NCBI GenBank assembly: GCA_023053685.1
Contig: JALIGW010000003.1
Coordinates: 51,101,496-51,165,495, forward strand
Reading direction: 5' to 3'
DNA length: 64,000 nt
DNA from: Diadophis punctatus similis
Lineage: Eukaryota > Chordata > Lepidosauria > Squamata > Dipsadidae
In this document: in pieces, positions 1 to 12,204 of the stretch
Position numbering within the stretch: position 1 is the first letter of the stretch
How the letters are laid out: each line of letters starts with the position of its first letter
Program-made: the position numbers and the translations under genes
Notes under the pieces: model-generated
The model's database searches: none
The model's input: the letters and a program-made list of their open reading frames with translations, nothing else
What the model was told of the DNA's origin: nothing

Positions 1-274
1 CCAGTATTGGAGCATTCACAACTTCTGGAGGCAAGCTGTTCCACGGATTAATTGTTCTAACTGTCAGGAAATTTTTCCTTAGTTCTAAGTTGCTTCTCTC
101 CTTGATTAGTTTCCACCTATTGCTTCTTGTTCTACCCTCAGGAGCTTTGGAGAATAGTTTGACTCCCTCTTCTTTGTGGCAACCCCTGAGATATTGGAAC
201 ACTGCTATCATGTCTCCCCTGGTCCTTCTTTTCATTAAACTAGACATACCCAGTTCCTGCAACCATTCTTTGTG
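1..274 (-). mobile_element. CR1 LINE fragment, ORF2 C-terminal region, cut by window start
   Basis: The sequence is nearly identical to 19009-19275, which lies in a longer CR1 copy whose minus-strand reading is a CR1 ORF2 C-terminus. It covers the segment encoding the RRRTRGD, LFSKAPEG and FLTVRTINPWN region. The upstream end (in element sense) breaks off at about 274, so the copy is 5'-truncated. Its 3' end lies outside the window. Confidence 0.85.
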
Positions 275-615
275 GTAGAGGGGGCTGATAGCGCGGCAGC
301 TCAGTAGAGTGGAATGGCTGGATCGGGCACCTAATTTCTGCTTGGAGAGCACAAATTAGAGATTCTAAGTAGGTAATCTGTCCAGGTAGACTAGTAATTT
401 GTTTACAAAGAGGACAGTATCCAAATTTGAAAAGAGTACTGCGAAAGACAGCTGCAAAACTAGTATTACACTGAACTAAGCCGGTCATTTTGAAGTAAAA
501 TAAAATCACAATCTCAAGCGCACTAACGCTGAATGTATTATTGCTATTTTTTGTTATAGTTATATGATTCGCACTCCATTAGGCACGCAGGCCGCTACCT
601 TTATCCTCTGTACTC

Positions 616-761
616 CCTCTCAGTCTCCTCCACTCACAGGCAGCAGCTCTTCCCACCAGCCTCTGGGAAATTAAAATGTAATGGGGGCAGTTTGAATCTA
701 CCTTTTTCCTCTCAGTCTCCTCCACTCACAGGCAGCAGCTCCTCCCACTAGCCTCTGGGAA
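616..761. repeat. 54-bp direct repeat, two copies 92 bp apart
   Basis: The block CTCTCAGTCTCCTCCACTCA and the following bases, up to CCTCTGGGAA, occurs at 616-669 and again at 708-761 with two mismatches. The 38 bases between copies are unrelated. It may be a minisatellite start or a local duplication. Confidence 0.8.
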
Positions 762-769
762 GTTCTGGG

Positions 770-2340
770 GAGATTTATAGATCAGTGTCTGTATTACACC
801 TATTTGTTTAGTCAGGTATAGCAGCTACTGCCTTTGGAAAAGCCCTTGGAAAATTCAACTCTTTCTCTATCCTTCTTAATTGGAAAAGACATGCTACAGA
901 TTCTGAAATTCTCATTTCTTCCTATCCAAATCCAGGGCAACTGCAAGTCACATTCAACAACAAAAGCCCCATATGCATTCCATGAACAGCACAAAGCAGG
1001 AAACACCTCCTTCATCTGGGCTTGTACACCACAAAAAAATAACAGGGTTTTTGTTTATATCTGAGTTTTAAGAGAGCAATTCCAGAAACTGCAAGTTCTT
1101 ACATGTTAATATTGATTTAATTATCCTGCATAGCACATTTTGTTTGTGTTAAAAAAGACCTCCAACACATTTATTAAAATGGAGTCATAAATGTTAACTG
1201 CTTGCTCAACTACTTAAAGATGACCAAGAGAGAAGATATTTCAAATCTGAAAACTTTTTTACAAGTAAATGCAACATGTTTTAAGTGAGTTCAGTCTGCA
1301 TTTAATTAAAAAAATTATCCAGACAGTCAATCAGATCACACAAATATTGCAACCATGCCAACAATCAAATACAAATTAAAGTTATGAAAGAATTCTAGAA
1401 ATATAAACCCTGGAGCACTCCAGCTCTATTCCTGGCAAGGAGGACAAATTTCCATGTTAAAACAAATCTAGCCACCAACAGGATTTTAAAATAATGCCCC
1501 ATTTAAGCAAATTGGCTCCTCCCATTTGGAGGCTAAATTAAGATTAAACTTGCAATTTAACAAAGAAATACTAACTGAACAATATTGAAATATTCATAAT
1601 TATTCTTTAAATGTTTATTTGCCTAGGTGTTACCCAGTTCAGTTATGGTTACATTATCATAAAGCATAGAATATAAGGCAACAAGATACCTAAACTTAAT
1701 AGTTTAATAGAGAACTCTTTCAGAAAAGGTCATGTTCACGTGGCTACCGATTATGATTTAATAAAGTATGAATGAGAATATACTGATACAGGCAATCTGT
1801 TCTTTCATCTTACTCCTCATTTTCTACAAGTGACTAAAGGCTGATTTGCATGACTACCATGTTAAGTGCTTCTTGAGAGCAGGAACATATGACAACTGTT
1901 ACTCAACCTTGCCCCCTGCCTTGCATCCAAAGTAGTGTTTTAGGATTTCTACCCTGGTAAGCAGTGTGTCCAGTTTGCATTCTGTGTACCTTTATTACAA
2001 TTAATTACTGTGTGCTCTGGTAGGAATGCCCCCTCCCATTCAGTTACTGGTTGAGCTATCTTCTAGGCTAAGGAACAGAAAAAATAAATGGTAAAAAGAT
2101 ATTTTCTTTTTTTTTTTTCCCAGTCCATGGATTGGTGCACAGTTTGAGGCAGAGCCAATACAGAAAGGTCCATACAAAGAAAAGGTCTGTCAATGGAATC
2201 CACATGTTCTCTCCTCAAAGACTTATTCATGGAAAGCAAAGTAATTGTTGCTTCATTTCCTGGTATGGGCCATAGAGTTAAAAAAAACAAAAAACAGAGG
2301 AGGCCACTAATTGGAGACCACAGGTCCAGAGAAAATACCA
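770..2340. other. intronic DNA without recognised features
   Basis: This AT-rich stretch, presumably EIF2B3 intron, shows no coding signal, tRNA or transposon end on either strand. The short open frames are not conserved-looking and have no start or splice context. Confidence 0.5.
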
Positions 2341-2347
2341 GGCCCTT

Positions 2348-2444
2348 ATGATGGTCAAAGCAGAGGAAGTGGTTGAAGACAGGTTTCTTAAACCAATTTT
2401 ATTTCTGGGAATCAAGCAGCTTAAGAATGCAGTGTGTGAAAAAG
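2348..2444. repeat. left copy of ~100-bp direct repeat flanking the LINE
   Basis: This copy starts ATGATGGTCAAAGCAGAGGA and ends GTGTGTGAAAAAG. It matches 4529-4631 with a few substitutions and one 5-6 base gap, and ends exactly where the LINE begins. Confidence 0.85.
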
Positions 2445-4528
2445 AATAATTAAACTATACCTACCACTAATAACCCCCATAACCAAGAAAAACAAATTAC
2501 CCATAACAATAAGAAAGTTCCAATCAAAAAAAAATATTTCTGGCGAAAAAACAAAACTGGCTACGTAGCTAACTTTAAAAACCGCTACAAAAACTTATGC
2601 CACTAGATAAGGACTGAATGCACCAATTATCACATCAAACAAGAGGAAAACCTTCTACGCACCAATTCCACTCGCGCCTTCTATAATTTCGTAAATAACC
2701 AACTTAAAGACTCAAAATCCATCCCACCCCTAAAAGGACCTAACAGTAATGACTGTAATGATGAAACCACTAAAGCCAACCTTTTAAACATATTCTTCGG
2801 TTCAGTCTTTGTAATCAACAATGGCTCATGCCCAATATTTCCCAGTCGTACCACAAATAATTACAACAATCGTAACACAAATTTTACAGAAGATAATGTT
2901 GAAAAAGCACTACGCAGCCTAAACCATCTCTAACTATTGGACCTGATGGACTATGTGCCTACTTCTTAAAAAAGCTTTCTTCTTCCTTAGCAGAACCTCT
3001 AAGCATAATCTTTGAAATATCTTTCAAGACCGGCTCCCTGCCCAACCTATGGTCACTAGCCACGGTCATCCCTATCTTCAAAAAAGGAGACCCCAGCTTA
3101 GTCGAAAATTATAGACCAATCTCTTTATGTTGCATCACCTGCAAAGTTATGGAATCAATCATAAACCAATCTTTTACCCTCCAGTTAGAAACAAACAACT
3201 TACTCTCTAACAAACAATTTGGTTTCAGGAAAATTTTATCCTGTAATCTGCAACTCTACACTGCAAAAACACAACTCGATCAAGGCAAAGCAATAGACGC
3301 AATTTACATAGACTTCTGTAAAGCCTTTGATTCAGTGGTGCACGACAAACTACTTCTAAAACTTGCAATCATATGGCATTTCTGGCCCCCTGCATAAATG
3401 GATAACTGCGTTCCTGTCAAACAGGCAATAAGTGGTCAAAATATCAAACGCTATATCATATCCTGTACCTGTTAACAGCGGTGTCCCCCAAGGCATCATT
3501 TTAGGGCCAACACTTTTTATACTTTACATAAATGACCTTTGCGATCATATTAAAAGTAACTGCGTTCTCTTCGCTGATTATGTAAAACTATTCAACACTA
3601 CTGACAATGCTGCTACCCTTCAAAAAGACCTTGACTATGTGTCAGAATGGTCAAACAAGTGGCAACTTCAAATCTCAACCAACAAATGCTCTGTCTTACA
3701 CATTGGCAAAAAAAATCAGAACACAAAATGCAAGCTGGATGGACACGACCTTGTAGACGACCCTCACTCTGTTAAGGACCTTGGAGTACTCATCTCTAAT
3801 GATCTAAATGCCACTGTAACAACATTGCCAAAAAAGCATTAAGAGTTGTTAACTTAATCTTGCATAGCTTCTTCTCTGGTAATATTGTACTTTTAACTAG
3901 AGCATACAAAACATTTGCTAGACCAATTCTCGAATACAGCTCATTTGTCTGGAACCCGCACTACATGTCGGACATTAATACAATTGAGAATGTCCAGAGA
4001 TATTTCACGAGAAGAGTCCTCCACTCCTCTGTTCACAACAGAATACCTTATGCCACCAGACTTGAAATTTTGGGCTTAGACAATTTAGAACTATGCCGCT
4101 TTAGGTCTGACCTAAGTGTAGTACATAAAATTATCTGCTACAATGTCCTACCTGTGAATGACTACTTCAGCTTCAACCACAACAATACACGAGCACACAA
4201 TAAATACAACCTAAAGATAAACCGCTCCAAACTCGATTGTAGAAAATATGACTTCAGCAACAGAGTGGTCAATGCCTGGAATACACTACCAGACTCTGTG
4301 GTTTCTTCCCCAAATCCCCAAAACTTTAACCTTAGACTGTCTACTGTTGACCTCACCCCATTCCTAAGAGGTCTGTAAGGGGCGTGCATAAGCACACCAA
4401 CGTGCCTACCGTCCCTGTCCTAATGTTCCCATGTACTCAAAACAGTCTCATGTATACATGTTTATACTTTCACTGTAATCTTATATATGCTTGACAAAAT
4501 AAATAAATAAATGAAAATAAATAAATAA
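2445..4528 (+). pseudogene. 5'-truncated, decayed non-LTR retrotransposon (reverse transcriptase ORF)
   Basis: Broken frames spell a LINE ORF2 from just before the reverse transcriptase to the C-terminus. A linker carries LLNIFFGSVF (near 2785). An RT block reads AIDAIYIDFCKAFDSVVHDK (about 3289-3348). SGVPQGIILGPTLFILYIND is at 3477-3536, and the catalytic box is at about 3570-3590, where the usual YADD/FADD has become FADY. The C-terminal FSNRVVNAWNTLPDSVV is at about 4253-4303. Frameshifts separate 3149-3397, 3432-3842 and 3860-4378, and there is a stop in the linker, so the copy is dead. The tail is an (AAAT)n run at 4499-4528. The clade is uncertain: jockey/CR1/Rex-like. It is flanked by a direct repeat of about 100 bp. 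Confidence 0.9.
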
Positions 4529-4631
4529 ATGATGGTCAAAGCAGAGGAAGTAGTTGAAATCTGAGACAGGTTTCTTCAACCAATTTTATTTCTGGGAATC
4601 GAGCAGCTTAAGAATGCAGTATGTGAAAAAG
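4529..4631. repeat. right copy of ~100-bp direct repeat flanking the LINE
   Basis: This copy begins directly after the (AAAT)n tail of the LINE and matches 2348-2444. It is far longer than a usual LINE target-site duplication. Confidence 0.85.
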
Positions 4632-5256
4632 CCCTAAGCAAATATGAAAACAAGACTGGCAAAGTCCTAACTGGAAGTTTACAATGGATTCTGCCCAATT
4701 TCATACAGTATTTGTTACTGGCTAGTTTAAGTATAATAAACCACTCTCTCAAGTTTAACAGCCAAAGATTATACATTACTTCCCTAATTGCCTTATCCTG
4801 TTATACAGACCAAGAACAAATGAACCCATTCATTAGCATATTGCTTGCTCAAATTTCAGTTTACTAAATTGAACTTTATGACTTAAAATGATGTGAATAT
4901 CACTAAGGTTTCTTAATTATTTTCTCTTATATACCTTTTGCATGACATAAACTTACATATTAGGTTTTAAGCCGATTTGTAGCCCATGCATGTGGTCATG
5001 GACAGCTAGTAATGCAATTAATTATAGTTAATCATAAATTAACTATAATATATATTTTATATGTGGCCCAAAACAATTCCTCTTCATTCAATGTGGCCCA
5101 GGCAAGCCATAAGGTTGGACACCCGTGTATTAAGACTTAAAGTCCAAATTATGGCTGTCAGTTTCACTGAGCTAACCAGAAAATTATTTTGGGGCATTGT
5201 CCCGAGGCTGAAGAGTGAGTATACAAGGAAGATGAACACTATTATTAGTGTTCTCA

Positions 5257-5317
5257 TAAAATTGTTGTACTCCGCCCTGAGTCCCTCGGGAGTAGGGCGA
5301 CCTAGAAGAACCAATAA

Positions 5318-5396
<79 letters not shown>

Positions 5397-5397
5397 A
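5257..5397 (+). mobile_element. L2-like LINE 3' tail with (AAAT)n expansion
   Basis: TTGTTGTACTCCGCCCTGAG and the following GGGAGTAGGGCG match the 3' terminus of the long L2-like LINE at 56991-57030. The copy holds only the last ~60 bases plus about twenty AAAT units (5315-5397), a typical case of tail-seeded microsatellite growth. Confidence 0.8.
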
Positions 5398-5440
5398 ATC
5401 ATTGATAGAAAGTGGTCTTGTGAATAGAATTTTATTTAAT

Positions 5441-5441
<1 letters not shown>

Positions 5442-5509
<68 letters not shown>
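5442..5509. repeat. (CT)n microsatellite
   Basis: This is an uninterrupted CT run of about 34 units, followed by short CATC and CTAGC-type repeats to about 5572. Confidence 0.98.
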
Positions 5510-5512
<3 letters not shown>

Positions 5513-6293
5513 ATCCATCCATCCTAGCCTAGCCTAGCCTAATCTTAGCTAATCTCATCTCATCTCATCTAGCTACAGAAGCAAGATAAAAATGTTTAAA
5601 TGTGTTTAACTAGCCAATATTGAAATATTGAAAAAGGATAAAAGTTCCACAGGGGTTTCAAGATTCTGTAACACATGGTGCTATTTTGTTTGAACAATAC
5701 ATCATAAAATGACCATCAAGTGAAACTGAAACAATGGCTTTTTCTTTATCAACAGGACTTTTGGTAACAGGAGCAATTTAGAACAATGTGGCTACAGAAC
5801 ATGACATGAAGCCAAGAAGCCCACTGAAACTCTGCTATTCAAAGGATACAGCAAAGAAGACGTCTAGCACTGAGGTGGTCTGACTGCTTGAATTTACAGC
5901 TGAGACTATCCTATTTATAGACACCTCTGTTACAGTACATACCAGATAACTGGCCATTTTTATAAATATTATAATCTGTATATTGTAACTTTCTGCAAAA
6001 CATTACTGCCTTCTTTTGATTGTTTCTGTTTTTAGAGTGTCCATGAGGAAGGAATACACTTCCTAAACTCACTGGGTTCTAGTAAATTTTATTGGACCCT
6101 GGGATTTTTATTTCTTCTTTTTTCTACCCAGGGATCCACATAACAATGGAAGATGTCCTATACTGCGGTTTTTCATTCAGGCTCTGTAAAAACTTACTGA
6201 GAACATTTCTAATATGCAAGAGTAATTCAACAGAGAGGTAGTCATACATTGTGCTAATTATATAATAGTAGCATGAAACATGTTAGTCTAGTG

Positions 6294-6712
6294 CAGTGAT
6301 GGTGAACCTTTTTTCCCTCGGGTGGCGAAAGCGCGTGCGCTCTCACGCACGTGCGAGTGCCCACACCCATAATTCAATGCCTAGGGAAGGCTAAAACGGC
6401 CTTGCACGCCCCCGCAGAGGCCCTCTGGAGGCCAGAAACGGCCCATTTCCCAACTTCTGGTGGGCCCGGTAGGCCTGTTTTTCGCCCTCTCCATGTTCCA
6501 GAGGCTTCCCTGGAGCCTGAGGAGGATGAAAATGCCCCCTGGAGGCCCTCCGGAAACCTAAAATGCCCTCCCAGAGCCTTCGCGCCAGCCGAAAATCAGC
6601 TGGCCAGCGCACAGATGCACGCTGGAGCTGAGCTAGGGCAACGGCTCGCATGCCGGCAGATATGGCTCCGCGTGCCACCTGTGGCACGCGTGCCATAGGT
6701 TCGCCATCATTG
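6294..6712 (-). mobile_element. hAT MITE, family 1, copy A
   Basis: The element starts CAGTGATGGTGAACC and ends GGTTCGCCATCATTG, which are inverted repeats. Both flanks carry the 8-bp target duplication gtctagtg (6286-6293 and 6713-6720), the size expected for hAT transposons. The interior is GC-rich without an intact transposase. It sits inside a tRNA-derived SINE head. Open frames inside it are chance. Confidence 0.92.
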
Positions 6713-6775
6713 GTCTAGTGGTTAAGACACTAGGCTAGAAAACAATAGACTATGAGTTCAAGTGAGAAGAAAAGT
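6713..6775 (+). mobile_element. tRNA-derived SINE head fragment interrupted by hAT copy A
   Basis: GTCTAGTGGTTAAGACACTA followed by GGCTAG and GAGTTCAAGTG resembles the A-box and B-box region of a tRNA-derived SINE. The same head is seen in reverse near 34040-34092. The left part was split off by the hAT insertion at 6294. Confidence 0.6.
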
Positions 6776-6779
6776 CTTA

Positions 6780-6870
6780 AAATGAAGCAAAACTCATTTA
6801 ACAATGTCTTGCTTAGTAACAGTAATTTGAGCTCAATTATGGTTGTAGGTCAAGGATTACTTGTAATGTT
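6780..6870 (-). mobile_element. fragment of TA-flanked MITE
   Basis: TTGTAGGTCAAGGATTACTT at about 6842 and the preceding AAGCAAAACTC...TTGCTTAGTAAC match one end of the TA-flanked MITE family seen complete at 16098-16465. Only one end is preserved. Confidence 0.55.
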
Positions 6871-7580
6871 GACAAAATCTTAAAGAATGAAAGGGTATAT
6901 CAGTCAGGAAAGAAGAGTTGTACCAAAAGAAGCTTCATATATTTTAGGCCTAGGTTTTGCGCAGAAGGTTTTCAAAGTTATATAAATGGAGATTGAGAAC
7001 TGGCAGATTTGTGAGGAAAATCTCTTCAAGATCAAAAGCCACACTTAGATATTTCACATCTAAAAGCAACATTTGCAAAGGGAAAACCTAACTTTTGTGT
7101 AGACATACTGCTGCGTCTCACTAATCAAACCAGGACAAAAGAAGAAGAAAGTGAAAACAGTTTTTTACTATGAAAAGATGAAAAAGCAAAAGGAGAAATC
7201 TCTGCCTCCAACTACACATAGTTTCTTCAGGCAAATTCAGACATAAAGTACTAAACAGGATATGCTTTCTACTATTTCCAACTTGCAACAAAACAAAACA
7301 AGAATGTACAAATGCCTCCAGCAAAAAAGTAACTTGTTTATTTTTCTCATAGCAAAAGACTAAGTTGCTGCTTCAGATGTTTCTAAAAACTGAAAAAGAG
7401 AACTCGAATCACCTGCACACTACTTTTTGGCACTTCTGAACAATATCTGGGACCCTCTCTGATATTGTTGAGAAGTGTCAAAAAGGAATGTGAAGTTGAG
7501 TCATTCTTTTCATTAACTTTATTGGTACCATCCAAAGTGGCATTACGGATTAAGGATTAAAACAGTAATGGAGCATAAAT

Positions 7581-7752
7581 TAAGGTGACCAGACGTCCCG
7601 ATTTTGGCGGGACAGACCCGCTTTTTAATGATTTGTCCCGCGTCCCACCCGTCCTCTAAAAAGTCCCGATTTTTTGAAAGAATGCACGACTAGGGCATTC
7701 TTTCCAAAAATCGGCCTGCAGGCACTCGAGGACGGCCTGGCTGGGCCCAGCC

Positions 7753-7787
<35 letters not shown>

Positions 7788-8461
7788 CCTCTCAGCTCGG
7801 GCCGGCCAACGTGGGCGGCGTTGGCGGCGGGCGGGCATCCCGCGTTGACTCCTCCGGCGGCGGCTGGAAGCTGGCGGAAGAGCCGATGCCACTCTAAATT
7901 TTCGAACATCTATGAATCATCGAGCTTCAATTGAGATACTGCTGAAGCGAGGGCGGGAAAAAGTCCCTCGCGCGACATCATCACCCCGCGCCGGATGTGA
8001 AGCGCAGGCCCGACGGCCAGCTTCTGGGCGCTCCATCCTCCGGCGAGTGGGTCGCGTTAAAGCAGCGGCGGCGGTGCCAGGGCTGTGAGGGAAGGTGAGG
8101 CCGATGTCCGGCTGGGCCCTGCTCCGCTTCTCGCAGCCTTCAAGGACGTGCGTGAGGTCAGCGGGCGGCGCGGGACCCCCGGGCGGGCGGGGGGGAGGGA
8201 GGAGGAGAGCCAAGAAACGCTGGGGGCTGCTCCCCTTCCCAAGCCAGCCCAAGCCACTGCCGGCTCCCGAAGGGGAGGCGGGAGGCGAGGAAAGGCCTCC
8301 CGCTTCCCCCCCCAACCTGGACGCCGACATTAGCCGTCTTTTGCCCTCTGCGCATGCGCAGTGTTCTGCGCATGCGCAGAGGGCAAAACTCAAATGGCGG
8401 CGTCCAGGCGGTCCCGCCCCCCCGTCGGTGTCCCACTTAAAAAAAAAATCTGGTCACTTTA
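7581..8461. mobile_element. 881-bp non-autonomous hAT element with GGTGACCAGA ends
   Basis: The ends TAAGGTGACCAGA and TCTGGTCACTTTA are inverted repeats. The 8-bp flanks gcataaat (7573-7580) and gtataagt (8462-8469) match at 6 of 8 bases, fitting an older hAT insertion. The interior is very GC-rich and includes a (CAG)n run of about ten units (7756-7785) and a palindromic core (8319-8405) with two TGCGCATGCGCA motifs. Open frames on both strands reflect base composition; no transposase domain is visible. Confidence 0.85.
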
Positions 8462-8469
8462 GTATAAGT

Positions 8470-10318
8470 TCACAAAACTCCTTTAACTGTAAAGCTGCGT
8501 TCAAATACTTTGCAATACAGTATATATCCACAGTATCCACGCACAATAGTTAACAGTTACAACAGAAGGAAGTTTTTCATTTGAGGATTAGACTCTGCTA
8601 TCTTCCTCTCAGAAGGCCGCAATGAATTTCAGTTGTGTGATGAGTGAAGGCAGAAAACTGCCACAGGAAACAGGATTAAGAAGCAACGTTTCTCCTTAAA
8701 GCCTTTTCCTAGCTTTCTTCTCCATCTCCATTTTAGACAGCCGTCAATTCCACAGAATTTTATTTTTAAAAAATAATAAATTAGTAAATTGCAAGTTAAA
8801 ACTGGTTGATATTAGAATCATTATTTAAGGATTAAAAAAATACCTTATAAAATGGTGAACTATGAATGCTGGAGTGTATTACATAGGCTGAATTTCTGAG
8901 TTAATATTTTTGTGATAAAAATATTCATGCAGGTATAGTTTCAAAAGAGTAAGGTGTTTTTTTTAAAAAAAAATTGAACTCTCACTTTTATTTATGTTGC
9001 ATTATCTCTTTGTAACAAGATGAGCCATGCAGCTGTAAGACTCATGCCCACCTTTCAAAAGGCCTATTTCATTTCCAATATCATTTAATAAACTACTAAC
9101 TTAGGACTTCATTATTAAGGAATAAGGCATATCACAAAAAAAAGTTGGGATAGAAAACAAGAGCAAAGCATTAGGAAGCATTATAATTTTTCTGCAGATG
9201 ATACATTTTCCCATCTTGCAAGGATTATTTGCAAAGTGTTTCCCAAGACAAAAAAAAACCCCCCGTATCTCAAATACCCACATTTTCATTAAGCATACTT
9301 AGGATAAAGAGGGGACCAAAAGTAATGTTAGAGCATAGAAATAAAATAATTTTGACACAACTGCAACTCAAGCGCTCTATTAGGATAAAGAATGCTGCTG
9401 AATGGAGGAACAAGCCATTATTCTTTATTCAATAGAGTCTGGTACAGCTAAATATGTGCTCACGGATTCTTTTTTCCTGAAAAGCTTTAAAAATTCAATA
9501 GCTTCTTGGCCTGGGAAAGAGATGTTCACTGAAATCCTAAGGCATGGATCAAGCATGGAACACTACATTTACCTGAAGAACAATATTTTCAAGTGCTCTT
9601 AAAAACAAAGGCAGTGGGAAGAAAGAAGTCTGAAGAGATCCTGTTCTCAGGGTTGTTAGAGTGGCTTAAGCAAATTATATCTCATGGCCAATCTTTAGGG
9701 GCAATTCTATACCCATAGTCCAAACCCCTACATTGCAAAAATTGGAAAAAATTATGTCCTTCCAAAAATCAGAAAGCTTGCCAAAAGCCCTTTTTCACAA
9801 ATGGCTTTCATAATACTGCAAACAAAAATTGGCATTTCACCTAGATTCTAGATGAAAATTACCAAATGTTATTTACTACTAAATACAATTCCACTTTGGC
9901 TGAGATACAGTGCTTCAAACGGGGAACTCCTTTTCAACAACTTCCCATTTATTTGACCATCCTGAACATTCTAGACATCTGGAACAAAAGCTCAGCAAAT
10001 TGACTGGTGTGGTCTTTAAACTTCTGTGTTAATAATTTCCAAAGCACTATTGAGGATTTTCCTTATCCTTTATGTTTTCATAAATGCCAGTTGCAAGCAA
10101 ATTTTTGCAATATTTATCCTTTTGCATTGTTACAATAATTCATATAAAGGAGCCATCCCTCCCCGTGCAACATCCCCATCAAGAGGGTATCAAATTGACG
10201 AAAATGGATGCAGAACGTTTTGGATATGTTATATGACATAGCATAATATAGGAAATCCTGCCTGGTTTCTAACTTTTCTACCATATTATTAAGCAGCTAT
10301 ATGAAGCCACAAGGAAGG
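8470..10318. other. intronic DNA without recognised features
   Basis: This AT-rich stretch has no coding, RNA or transposon signal that I could support on either strand. Confidence 0.5.
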
Positions 10319-10326
10319 GTATGGGT

Positions 10327-10740
10327 CAGTGATGGCGAACCTATGGCACGGGTGCCACAAGTGGCACGCGGAGCCATATCTGCCGGCACGCGAGCCATTG
10401 CCCTAGCTCAGCTCCAGCGCGCATGTGAGTGCCCGCCAGCTGATTTTTGGCTTGCGCGGAGGCTCTGGGAGGGCAATTTCAGCCTCCGGAGGGCGTCCGG
10501 GGTGGCAGGGGGAGCGTTTTTGCCCTCCCCAAGTTCCAAGAAAGCCTCTGGAGCCTGGGGAGGGTGAAAAACGGGCCTACTGGGCCCACTGGAAGTCGGG
10601 AAACGGGGAAGTGGGGGGTCACAGACGCATGTGCAGGCAAGTGGGGGGCTTTGAATTATGGGTGTGGGCACGCACACATGTGTGATAGTGCGTGCGCGCA
10701 CTATTTCGGCACCCGAGGAAAAACAGGTTCGCTATCACTG
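10327..10740 (+). mobile_element. hAT MITE, family 1, copy B
   Basis: The left end is CAGTGATGGCGAACCTATGG and the right end GGTTCGCTATCACTG. Perfect 8-bp target duplications gtatgggt lie at 10319-10326 and 10741-10748, which suggests a fairly recent insertion. It contains no transposase. Confidence 0.95.
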
Positions 10741-10749
10741 GTATGGGTT

Positions 10750-11870
10750 CTAAGCTAATTGCCACTAGTATCCTGATAATACCCAGCTGTATTTCGCCTT
10801 TCTTGCAAGCTTACTAGTAACTCAATGTTGAATAACTAGTAATTGCTCAAATAGCTGTACTTATTTGCCCAGAATCAATTCATCATTTCACTTGGGCCCA
10901 GTCTGTTTATGCCAGTACAATTTGCCTTGCATTCTTAGAGCTTAAGACATATTTTTCAGATACTGCTACAAAAGTCAATTCTACCTTTTTAATGGCAGGA
11001 TCTAATCTATGCAACAGTTTGCTACTAGAGCCACCCCTCCCTTGTTTTTTGTTTGTTTGTTTTTTTCTTTGTCATTCAGAAGAACTTAAGTGCTTAATAA
11101 ATGTATTTCTTTTTTAGCGTTAGTTTAGGACAGATTAGCAATGAACAAAACATACGTTATATTCCTATTATTTTACAGTAAATAATCTGAAATACAATTT
11201 ATTGAAATAATCTCATAGACCTATCTATCCCTGACTTTTTCCTCCTTTCTTTCCTCTGTAAGATTATAAAGGAATTTATTACAGCTTATTTTTTATAAAA
11301 TATCCTGTATAACTATTGTGTTACCTACAAACACATTCATAGTTGTTGATTTTTTACACACAGGTTTACTCAAAGGGCAAGCAAACAACACAACCAGGAG
11401 CTGCAGTGTCATGACAATGATCCAATAAGGATAAACCACAACCAGGAATGCAGCCAAAATTCCTTCCCTCCCTCTCCCCAACCTCTTTTCTTCTTAACTT
11501 TTTGAAGTTGATTAACAATATAGGTGCACTGAAAATCTGCTCTCGGGAGCTTTGCTATTTTACTTCTTCTTAGACCAAACTCAAAATATGCTTTTATAAT
11601 TGGCAGATTGCTACATGCAATATATATTGACAGTTTCTTCCTTTTCTCATTCTGAATTATCTCATTTTAAACTTGTTAAGTTAAACTGGTGTTATATTAT
11701 ATACCAGCATGCAATTGTTCACTTTTCCCATTTTTTGTTATCAAATGTGCGGTATCAATCCAGACCAGATTACCATCATTCTTCCCCTTCCTCTTCTCTA
11801 CCCATGATCGATGGGTTTCTGATATTTATTTCCAATATGGAGCTTTTCTTTCTTTTAAACAATAACACAG
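10750..11870. other. intronic DNA without recognised features
   Basis: No coding exon, RNA gene or complete transposon was recognised here; only short homopolymer and AT-rich runs. Confidence 0.5.
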
Positions 11871-11878
11871 GAGAAGGT

Positions 11879-12204
11879 CAGGGGTGGGTTCTAACTTACC
11901 TCGCTGCTGGTTCACTTCCTCCCGCGTCGCGTGGGCGCGCCTTGTGTGCACATGCATGCGCAGTGCCAAAAAATCCAGGGAAAAAAAGCTGGAAACAAGA
12001 TGGCGACCGCATGCACAGTGCCGGAAACTCAACTTCTGTGCATGCTCAGAAGGGGAAAAAAATAAAAAAACATTTTTTTAAAAAAGATGGCGGCGCCCAT
12101 GGTCCGGCACCAACCGAACCGGGTTGGTGATGTCATCGTGATGTCACCAGTGGGTTGCTACCAGTTCGGGCAAACCAGTCTGAACCGGGAGGAACCCACA
12201 CCTG
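11879..12204. mobile_element. hAT MITE, CAGGGGTGGGTTC family
   Basis: The ends CAGGGGTGGGTTC and GAACCCACACCTG are inverted repeats, flanked by perfect 8-bp duplications gagaaggt (11871-11878 and 12205-12212). The 326-bp interior is GC-rich and carries GCATGCGCAG motifs and GATGGCGGCG, features it shares with other hAT elements in the window. The ends resemble those of the foldback element at 27132. Confidence 0.93.

Noticed and set aside
90..278. Plus-strand frame MLLSLISFHLLLLVLPSGAL
   Set aside because: Antisense shadow of the CR1 ORF2 fragment; the same shadow recurs at 19096-19416.
5302..5514. CRISPR-like or coding repeat
   Set aside because: Plain AAAT and CT microsatellites without spacers; vertebrate DNA.
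6351..6698. Open frames of about 100 codons on both strands
   Set aside because: They lie wholly inside hAT MITE copy A, whose GC-rich, symmetric sequence lacks stops by composition; similar frames occur in copies B, C, E and F.
7917..8393. 158-codon minus-strand open frame and overlapping frames
   Set aside because: Inside the GC-rich hAT element 7581-8461; no domain, and frames are open on several strands at once.
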